Shown piece after piece: positions 47,248 through 54,295 of a stretch of DNA of 64,000 bases. The notes beneath the pieces were generated by a model. It had not been told where the DNA came from, did not search any database, and saw only the letters and a program-made list of their open reading frames with translations. Source of the DNA: Qipengyuania sphaerica (GTDB lineage: Bacteria > Pseudomonadota > Alphaproteobacteria > Sphingomonadales > Sphingomonadaceae); assembly GCF_019711595.1 (NCBI RefSeq), contig NZ_JAIGNR010000001.1, positions 620,001-684,000 of the forward strand, written 5' to 3'. Made by a program: the position numbers and the translations under genes. How positions within the stretch are numbered: the first letter of the stretch is position 1; every line of letters starts with the position of its first letter.

Positions 47248-49277
47248 CCTTGCGGTACGAATTCGATCGCGAAGCCGCCGGCAGGCGCAATGCGCAGGTC
47301 CAGCGTCTGGTCGGCAGTAACCGTCTTTTTCTCGACTTCCATCGCATGGCGGTCTGCGCCAAGGCCATTGGCGCTCGCCCCGTCGCGCCAGATCGTGGCC
47401 GAATAGGTCTTGCCCGGGTCGAGGAAATACAGCGGCACGCTGACATTGCGCTCCTGCTCGTCGGTCACTGCGCCGACGTAGAAATTGAGCGAGTTCCGGT
47501 CACGGCGGGCGATCACGGCATATTCACCGACCTTGCCGTCGATGAGCATGCTTTCGGCCCAGTCTGCCGGAACGCGTTTCACGAAATCGAGCGCGCGCGG
47601 ATATTTGACGAGGTTTTCGGGCAGGTCGGCGACCATCTGGATGGGCGAATAGATGGTCACGTAGAACGCCAGCTGCCGCGCGAGCGTGCTGGGAAGGTCG
47701 GGCGCGGTCGCGCCGCGACCCTCGAGCGAGAACACGCCCGGAGTGTAGTCCATCGGGCCAGACAGCATGCGAGTGAAGATCAGTTCAGGTACATGGCCGG
47801 GATCGTTCTTCGGCACGGCCCATGCATCATATTCCGCCCCGCGTGCACCTTCGCGGCTGACCCAGTTGGGATAGGTGCGGCGAAGGCCGGTGTCCTTGAT
47901 GGGTTCGTGAGGGTTCACTGCGATACCGTGCTCGGCCGCTTCCTTGACCACCTTGAGGTGGTGGCGGACCATCTCCTGCCCGTCGTGCCACACGAAGGTC
48001 TCGCCCATGCCGCCTTCGCCAGCGGGCGCAATGATGCCGCCCGCATCGGCGACATAGCCGCTCTTGACTGCATCGATGCCGAGGCTTTCGTAAAAGGCCA
48101 TCGCGTCTTCGAGCTGTTCCTCATAGACCTTGATGTTGCCGCCGGTTTCATGGTGTCCGATGATGCGGACGCCTTTTTCCATGCCGTAACGCGAAACTTC
48201 GGCGATATCGAAATCGGGATAGGCCTCGGTGAAGCTGAAATCGCGGCCATTGCCGAACCACGCGCCGTCCCAGCCCACGTTCCATCCTTCGATCAACACG
48301 CCGCGGAACCCGTGCTCCGCAGCGAAATCGATGTATTTCTTGGCGTTTTCGGTGGTGGCGCCATGCTTCTCGCCGCTGGCCCAGCTCTCGATATCGAGAT
48401 GCATACCCCACCAGATGCCGATGTATTTGTGCGGAGTGAAAAAGCCAACGTCGCCGAGCTTGTTGGGTTCGTTGAGGTTCAGCGTGATGTCGCTCTCGAA
48501 CAGCCCCTTGGCGTTGGAAGAGATGAGGATCGTGCGCCAGGGCGTGTTGAACGCGCCTTCGCGAATGACCTTGGGCCCGCGCGGTGATGGGGCCAGTTGC
48601 GCGCGCAGGCGGGTGCCGTCCATCCGCTTGAGCCACATGCCCGAATAATCGACCAACGCCGCCTCATGGAAGGAGAGGTGCGTGCCGTTGTCCATCACCA
48701 TGGTCACAGGCGTGTGGACGGTCGACAGCGCGCTGATCGGTGTCTTGGCGTAAAGATATTCGTACCGGTTCCAGTCGCCCGCAGGGATCGACCAGGCAGT
48801 GCCGTCGCCCGCAATGTTGAACTCGGTCAGTTCTTCGGCGATCCGATAGACCGGCTGGTTCACATTGTCGGCGAATTCGGTGCGGAACCCGATGCCGTCG
48901 TCGAACACGCGCATGCGGACGGTGATCTGGCGCGCGGCCTGATCCTTCTGGCGGAAGGTCAGCGCCAGTTCGTTATGGACGTCGTTGACCCACTGCTGCT
49001 CGCCCCAGGGCTGTTCCCAAGTCGAATTGTGCGCTTCCTCGCGGAAGTTCACGACCTCGAAATTGCGGCGCATCGGGTCGGCATCGGTGAAATTGAAGCC
49101 GATGGTCGATTTCGCGATGATCGGCACGCCGTCGCGGCTGACCTCGTAAAAGGGAATGCCTTCGCCATCGGCATCGAGCGTGACCTTGATGCGGCCGTCG
49201 GGCGAGGACACGGTCTCGGCCTGTGCGGCGGACAGGGGAAGGAGGGCGGCGCTCAGGAAAAGAGCTAGGCGGTTCAT
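47244..49277 (-). CDS. GH97 alpha-glucosidase (SusB-like)
   Basis: 677 residues from the ATG at 49277 (MNRLALFLSAAL). The signal peptide ends AQAE at about residue 21, so it is periplasmic. GH97 modules are evident: an N-terminal beta-sandwich (VSSPDGRIKVTLDADGEGIPFYEVS), a TIM barrel containing EGWNVGWDGAW, and the segments AVNPHEPIKDTG and SREGARGAEYD, which match the catalytic-Glu regions of SusB, the inverting alpha-glucosidase of Bacteroides. It releases glucose from the non-reducing ends of maltodextrins. It overlaps the upstream GH13 gene by 4 bases and the esterase by 4. Confidence 0.9.
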   Translation of the reverse strand: MNRLALFLSAALLPLSAAQAETVSSPDGRIKVTLDADGEGIPFYEVSRDGVPIIAKSTIGFNFTDADPMRRNFEVVNFREEAHNSTWEQPWGEQQWVNDVHNELALTFRQKDQAARQITVRMRVFDDGIGFRTEFADNVNQPVYRIAEELTEFNIAGDGTAWSIPAGDWNRYEYLYAKTPISALSTVHTPVTMVMDNGTHLSFHEAALVDYSGMWLKRMDGTRLRAQLAPSPRGPKVIREGAFNTPWRTILISSNAKGLFESDITLNLNEPNKLGDVGFFTPHKYIGIWWGMHLDIESWASGEKHGATTENAKKYIDFAAEHGFRGVLIEGWNVGWDGAWFGNGRDFSFTEAYPDFDIAEVSRYGMEKGVRIIGHHETGGNIKVYEEQLEDAMAFYESLGIDAVKSGYVADAGGIIAPAGEGGMGETFVWHDGQEMVRHHLKVVKEAAEHGIAVNPHEPIKDTGLRRTYPNWVSREGARGAEYDAWAVPKNDPGHVPELIFTRMLSGPMDYTPGVFSLEGRGATAPDLPSTLARQLAFYVTIYSPIQMVADLPENLVKYPRALDFVKRVPADWAESMLIDGKVGEYAVIARRDRNSLNFYVGAVTDEQERNVSVPLYFLDPGKTYSATIWRDGASANGLGADRHAMEVEKKTVTADQTLDLRIAPAGGFAIEFVPQG

Positions 49278-50896
49278 GCGGATATCTCCGTTATGATTGC
49301 GGCATGTGCCGGCAATTCGCGGTGGCTCGCGCCATTGATAGCCATCAGCACCTCGCCTTGGCAATCACTGCAGGCGATCGGTGCGCTGCCAAGATTGAAG
49401 CGGCATTCGATGCGCTGCGCGCCGGCTTCGCGCACGATAACGAGCAGGTCGCCCTCGGCGCGGCATTCGGCGACCTTGCCGTGATGCAGCGCGGGATGGG
49501 CCTTGCGCAGCGCAATCGCCTCGCGGGTGAAGTGGAGAAGCGAGTTTTTGTCGGCCTCCTGCGCTTCGACGGTGCGGGCGCGGTTGTCCTCGCCCACCGG
49601 GAGCCATGGATCGGTGCTGCCGAAGCCGGCGCAGGCGCTGGCATTCCACGGCATGGGCGTGCGCGCACCATCGCGGCTCAGCGTCAGCGGCCAGTTGGCG
49701 ATGGCTTCGGGGTCCTGCAGTTGCTCGAAGGGGATATCGACCTGCGTGAGGCCCAGTTCCTCGCCGTAATAGATGATGGCGTTGCCGCGCAGGCACATCA
49801 GCAGCAGCGTCTTCAACCGGGCAAAGTCGTCGCGCTCTTCGGGCGTGCACCAGCGGCTGAGCGCGCGCGGTGCATCGTGGTTCTCGAAGGCCCAGCTCGG
49901 CCAACCGAGGCGCTCTTCATCGGGCCATTCCGCCAGCGAGGCGCAGACCAGTTCGGGGCGCAGCTTGTCCGCATAGAGGAAGTTGAAGCTGTAGGCGGAG
50001 TTGAGGTGCGTTTCGCCATCGGTGAACAGCCGCATCTCGCGCACCGCATCGTCGCCGCCGACCTCGGCCACGGTGAAGATGCCGTCGAATTCGTCGGTCA
50101 GCGAGCGGATGCGCTCGATGAAGGCGGGGATGTCCGAATGGCTCTGGTTATACTGCTTGAGCTGGAAATCGAACGGGCGCGTGCGCGGCTTACCATTCTC
50201 CGGAGCGGGCGGGTTATCGCGCAGCTGCGGGTCATGCATGGCAAAATTGAGCGCATCGATGCGGAAACCGTCCACCCCGCGCTCGAGCCAGAAGCGCATC
50301 ACGCCCAGCACCGCATCCTGAGCATCCTTGTTGTGAAGGTTCAGCTGCGGCTGGCTGGCGAGGAAATTGTGCAGGTAATATTGCCCGCGCCGCGCGTCCC
50401 AGGTCCATGCCGGACCGCCGAACACCGATTGCCAGTTCGACGGCGGCGAACCATCGGGCTTGGCGTCGGCCCAGACGTACCAGTCGGCTTTCGGGTTGTC
50501 GCGGCTCGAACGGCTCTCGTTGAACCAATTGTGCTCGTCGGAAGTGTGCGAATAGACCTGGTCGATCAGCACTTTGAGCCCAAGTTCATGCGCGCGGGCC
50601 ACCAAGGCGTCGAAATCGTCGAGATTGCCGAAGATGGGATCGACGGCGCGATAGTCGGAAACGTCGTAGCCGAAGTCCTTCATCGGCGACTTGAAGAAGG
50701 GCGAAACCCAGATCGCATCCACGCCAAGGTTGGCAATATGCGGCAGCCGCCGGGTAATGCCCGGCAGATCGCCGATCCCGTCGCCATTGGCATCCATGAA
50801 GCTACGCGGGTAGATCTGGTAGATCGTCGCGCCCTTCCACCAGGGAAGCGCCTCGCTGGCCGCTACTTCGGCTTTCAAATCGGTTTTCACGTTCAT
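49274..50896 (-). CDS. GH13 alpha-glucosidase (oligo-glucosidase type)
   Basis: 540 residues from the ATG at 50896, set by a 4-base overlap with the SusA-like gene. No signal peptide, so cytoplasmic. GH13 catalytic groups: nucleophile Asp in DGFRIDALNFAM, acid Glu in FTVAEVGG, third Asp in FENHDAPR. QIYPRSFMDANGDGIGDLPGI is the exo-glucosidase hallmark shared with oligo-1,6-glucosidases and maltases. It probably hydrolyses maltose and short maltodextrins delivered by the MFS transporter. Confidence 0.93.
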   Translation of the reverse strand: MNVKTDLKAEVAASEALPWWKGATIYQIYPRSFMDANGDGIGDLPGITRRLPHIANLGVDAIWVSPFFKSPMKDFGYDVSDYRAVDPIFGNLDDFDALVARAHELGLKVLIDQVYSHTSDEHNWFNESRSSRDNPKADWYVWADAKPDGSPPSNWQSVFGGPAWTWDARRGQYYLHNFLASQPQLNLHNKDAQDAVLGVMRFWLERGVDGFRIDALNFAMHDPQLRDNPPAPENGKPRTRPFDFQLKQYNQSHSDIPAFIERIRSLTDEFDGIFTVAEVGGDDAVREMRLFTDGETHLNSAYSFNFLYADKLRPELVCASLAEWPDEERLGWPSWAFENHDAPRALSRWCTPEERDDFARLKTLLLMCLRGNAIIYYGEELGLTQVDIPFEQLQDPEAIANWPLTLSRDGARTPMPWNASACAGFGSTDPWLPVGEDNRARTVEAQEADKNSLLHFTREAIALRKAHPALHHGKVAECRAEGDLLVIVREAGAQRIECRFNLGSAPIACSDCQGEVLMAINGASHRELPAHAAIITEISA

Positions 50897-52731
50897 TCTG
50901 CGACCTCGGAAACCCGGCATACGGCCCAGCCGAATGCGGGAAGGGTGAAAGCGGCGCTGCCAGGAGCGCTGACGGCGGCCGGGCAACTGCCAGCAAGCGT
51001 TTCGAAGCTGCGCGCGTCGTATCCCACCGTGATATTCGCGGATTTCGCCGAACCAGTGGTGTTGAAGACGAGCAGGTATTCGCGCCCCGTGTCGGGCTCG
51101 AAACGGCTGGCAGCGAAGATGCCCGCATCCTCTTCGTAATGGCGCACTACCTGCTTCCCACGCGACAGGGCAGGGTGCGCGCGGCGGACGGCGGAAAATT
51201 CGGCAATCAGGCGGTAGAGCGGATGCGCGCGGTCGAAATTGCTCGCCGTGGTTGTCGCATCGGTCCCGATGAGGTCGTTGTCATTGTAGCTCTCCGTGCG
51301 GCTCGGGAACATGTCCTCGCGCGCTGCCTGGTCGTTGCCGTCGCCGACGAAGCCCTGCTCGTCGCCATAATAGATCACCGGGGAGCCGCGCAGCGTCAGC
51401 AGCATTGCATGGGCGAGCTTCGTGCGCGCGAGCATTTCGTCTGCGCCGATGTCTTCATTGTCCCAGCGCAGCATGGTGGTGAAGCGGCCCATATCGTGAT
51501 TGCCGAGGAAGGTCGGCATGCCGAGCGCGGCTTCCTCGCCTCCTTCGTAGAGCACGTCGCCGTCGAACAGTTCGTTGAGGATGAAAGTCCCCTTGCCCTG
51601 GCTCACGACCTCGCGGATGCCCTGCTGGAACGCAAAGTCGAGCACGGCAGGAAAGCCGTCGCGGCGGGTGTATTGCGCGATATAGCCATTGTCGTGATCG
51701 TCGCGGTAGACTTCGCCGAAGATGTGGAAGTTCGGAATGCCGCTTGCGCGCGCGGTTTCAAGCATGGCGGGAACGAATTCCTGCCAGAACTCCGGATTTA
51801 CATGGCGCGCGGTGTCGACGCGAAATCCGTCGATACCGGTATCGCGGATCCAGCCGGTGTAGATATCGATCATTCCTTTGACGACGCGCGGATGCTCGGT
51901 GAAGAGATCGTCCAGCCCCACGAAATCGCCCTGGCGGCTGCTTTCGCCCGAGAAGGTCGTGTCGCCGCGATTGTGGTAGTAGATCGGGTCGTTGAGCCAG
52001 GCAGGCACCTTGATGTCCGCTTCGCTCTTCAGGGTCGTCGGCGTGTAGGCATAGGACGGGTCGACCAGCTTGGCGAAATTGTCTGCGCTGCGGTCCTCGT
52101 CGCCCATGAAGCCGGGATTGATGGCCGGGCCATCCACTCCGCCGCGCCGTGAATAGGGGAAGTCGCCCTTGCTGCGGTAAACGTAACCCGTTTCGTCGCC
52201 TTCCAGATATCGGATGACGTCGGCGGTATGGTTGGTGATGATGTCCATGTAGACCTTCATCCCGCGCGCGTGCGCCGCGTCGACGAAGGCCTTGAATTCC
52301 TCGCGCGTACCGAAATGGCCATCGGGACGGGTGAAGTCGGTCACCCAGTACCCGTGATAACCCGCACTCTCGTCGCCTGCGGGGCCCTGCACCGGCTTGT
52401 TCTGGAAGATCGGTGCGAACCAGATGGCCGTAATGCCGAGACCTTCGAGGTAATCGAGGCGCTGGGTAAGGCCTGCAAGGTCGCCGCCATGGAAGAAGCC
52501 CTTGTGCGTGGGGTCGAAACCGGTTGCCAGGCGATCGCCCGTGAAATCCCCGAGGTCGTTCGAGGTGTCGCCATTCTCGAAGCGGTCCGGCAGGACGAAA
52601 TAGACCACTTCCTCGCTCGGTGCACGATCGCGGAACGTCCGGTCCTGACCATATTGCGGTGCGGGCGTCTGCGCGGTGGCGCAGGCCGAGAGACCGAGGG
52701 CGAGAAGGGGCAGGATAGGGCTTTTCATCAT
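50893..52731 (-). CDS. GH13 alpha-amylase-type lipoprotein (SusA/neopullulanase-like)
   Basis: 612 residues. The signal peptide ends in a lipobox LSAC (Cys16), so the mature enzyme is membrane-anchored. Catalytic Asp in DGFRVDTARH, Glu in HIFGEVY and Asp in LGNHDMGR are intact, and GDFPYSRRGG and NDNDLIGTDATT are family loops. The C-terminal beta domain ends VCRVSEVAE. It should cut alpha-1,4 (perhaps alpha-1,6) links in starch-derived dextrins in the periplasm or at the surface. It lies between halogenase 2 and the alpha-glucosidase gene with ATGA overlaps on both sides. Confidence 0.92.
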   Translation of the reverse strand: MMKSPILPLLALGLSACATAQTPAPQYGQDRTFRDRAPSEEVVYFVLPDRFENGDTSNDLGDFTGDRLATGFDPTHKGFFHGGDLAGLTQRLDYLEGLGITAIWFAPIFQNKPVQGPAGDESAGYHGYWVTDFTRPDGHFGTREEFKAFVDAAHARGMKVYMDIITNHTADVIRYLEGDETGYVYRSKGDFPYSRRGGVDGPAINPGFMGDEDRSADNFAKLVDPSYAYTPTTLKSEADIKVPAWLNDPIYYHNRGDTTFSGESSRQGDFVGLDDLFTEHPRVVKGMIDIYTGWIRDTGIDGFRVDTARHVNPEFWQEFVPAMLETARASGIPNFHIFGEVYRDDHDNGYIAQYTRRDGFPAVLDFAFQQGIREVVSQGKGTFILNELFDGDVLYEGGEEAALGMPTFLGNHDMGRFTTMLRWDNEDIGADEMLARTKLAHAMLLTLRGSPVIYYGDEQGFVGDGNDQAAREDMFPSRTESYNDNDLIGTDATTTASNFDRAHPLYRLIAEFSAVRRAHPALSRGKQVVRHYEEDAGIFAASRFEPDTGREYLLVFNTTGSAKSANITVGYDARSFETLAGSCPAAVSAPGSAAFTLPAFGWAVCRVSEVAE

Positions 52732-54236
52732 GTTCTCTCCGCTACCCGGCCCACAAAACCGGTCAGGAATTGGCGATGTGTCGGAAGCGAGCCTGCAATC
52801 ATGCTCGCCTGCTTTTCGATTGCGCCAAGGAAGGGGCCGATATCTTTGGCTGGGACGTTGTCGGCCAGCGGCGACCAGCTACGCGGCTCGATGCCCTGGC
52901 CCAGCATGACCTGGCCCCAGCTTTCATCGAGGAAGAGCTCTTCGTCCTCGCGCACGATCTGGCCCGAATTTTCGAACATCTCGATTTTCTCGGCGAGCGT
53001 ATCGGGCGGCGTGATGGCGCGGCAATGGTCCCAAAAGGGATCGCCTTCGCGCTCGTTGGCGATGTAGTGCAGCACCAGGAAATCGCGGATGCGCTCCCAC
53101 TCGATTTGCGACTGCCGGTTGAAGACCTCGCGGGCTTTGGCGCCGCCCTTCAGGTCGCCGGGCAACAGGGTGAGAAGACGCGCAACGCCCGACTGGACAA
53201 GGTGGATCGAGGTCGATTCCAGCGGCTCCATGAAACCGGCGGCAAGTCCCAGCGCGACGCAATTGTGCGACCAGAATTCCTTGCGGTGGCCCGTGCGAAA
53301 GCGGATCGGGCGCGGATCGCCGAGCGGCTTCGTCTCGAGGCTCGCGAGCAACAGGTCCGTCGCTTCGCCCACATCCATGAAGGAGGAGCAGAAGACGTGG
53401 CCATTGCCCGTCCGATGCTGCAGCGGAATGCGCCATTGCCAACCTGCGGGGCGCGCCAAGGACTGCGTATAGGGGCGCAGGTGATCGCCCGCTTCGGTCG
53501 GTACGGCCAGCGCCGTGTCACAGGGGAGATATTCGCTCCAGTCGACGAAGGACACACCGAGCGTCTTGCCGAGTGCGAGACTCGCAAAACCGGTGCAATC
53601 GATGAACAGGTCCGCAGCCAAGGCGGTGCCGTTTTCCAGCGTCATCAATGTGATGTCGCCGGTCTCTCCATCGCGCTCGAATGCGGCGATCTTGCCTTCG
53701 ACACGCTTCACGCCGCGCTTTTCCGAGTAGCTGCGCAGAAGCTTGGCGAGCAGGCTCGCGTCGAAATGGTAGGCGTATCCGAGATCGGCCACGTTTTTCA
53801 GCGGGGCGAGCGTAAAGCGCTGTTCGCGCGCGGCGACGACGTTGAGGCCATAAGAGCCGAAATCTTTCGCCACGCCGAGGCCGCGTCCGCGGAGCCAGAG
53901 CTGGCGGAAAGGGATGAGCCCGACCGTCCGTCCGGTCGCGCCGAAACTGTGGATATAGCTGTGGCCTACACGCAGCCAGTCGACGAACTCGATGCCAAGC
54001 TTGAAGCTGGCATTGGTCGCGCGCATGAATTCGGCTTGGTCCAGGCCAAGCCCCTGGATGAGATTATGGATTTGCGGAATGGTCGCTTCGCCCACGCCGA
54101 CCGTCCCGATCGCATCGGATTCGACCAGCGTGATCTCCGCCGTGTCACCCAGGAAGCGGGCGAACAGCGCTGCGGCCATCCATCCGGCGGTTCCGCCGCC
54201 GGCAATGACGATCTTCAAGTTTCCGGTGTTGCTCAT
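52728..54236 (-). CDS. Flavin-dependent tryptophan-halogenase family protein (2)
   Basis: 502 residues from the ATG at 54236 (MSNTGNLKIV). FAD-binding GGGTAGW is at 13-19 and GVGEATIP at 47-54. Catalytic Lys79 is in SFKLG, at the PrnA number. WxWxIP is W266-Q-W268-R-I-P271, and E340 in PLEST is the PrnA Glu346 equivalent, followed by Ser in place of the chloride-site Gly. It is clearly a paralogue of halogenase 1 but diverged, including the region that closes over substrate in PrnA (residues 90-150). It is the first gene after the receptor, 59 bases away across a strong hairpin. Function within glucan use is unknown. Confidence 0.88.
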   Translation of the reverse strand: MSNTGNLKIVIAGGGTAGWMAAALFARFLGDTAEITLVESDAIGTVGVGEATIPQIHNLIQGLGLDQAEFMRATNASFKLGIEFVDWLRVGHSYIHSFGATGRTVGLIPFRQLWLRGRGLGVAKDFGSYGLNVVAAREQRFTLAPLKNVADLGYAYHFDASLLAKLLRSYSEKRGVKRVEGKIAAFERDGETGDITLMTLENGTALAADLFIDCTGFASLALGKTLGVSFVDWSEYLPCDTALAVPTEAGDHLRPYTQSLARPAGWQWRIPLQHRTGNGHVFCSSFMDVGEATDLLLASLETKPLGDPRPIRFRTGHRKEFWSHNCVALGLAAGFMEPLESTSIHLVQSGVARLLTLLPGDLKGGAKAREVFNRQSQIEWERIRDFLVLHYIANEREGDPFWDHCRAITPPDTLAEKIEMFENSGQIVREDEELFLDESWGQVMLGQGIEPRSWSPLADNVPAKDIGPFLGAIEKQASMIAGSLPTHRQFLTGFVGRVAERT

Positions 54237-54256
54237 GGCTTCACCATAACCTTGCA

Positions 54257-54282
54257 GGCCCGGCCTTGTGCAAGACCGGGCC
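54257..54282 (-). other. Strong hairpin between TonB receptor and halogenase 2
   Basis: Two 12-base arms (plus strand GGCCCGGCCTTG and CAAGACCGGGCC) close on a 2-base loop with one G-U pair in RNA. No T-run follows, so it is not a normal terminator. It sits in the only sizeable gap of the operon and may attenuate or stabilise the receptor mRNA. Confidence 0.6.
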
Positions 54283-54295
54283 CGCACGGCATCGA

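Noticed and set aside
49223-51139. Long plus-strand reading frame opposite the GH97 and GH13 genes
   Set aside because: It crosses three real genes, has no family features, and arises from the GC-rich third position.
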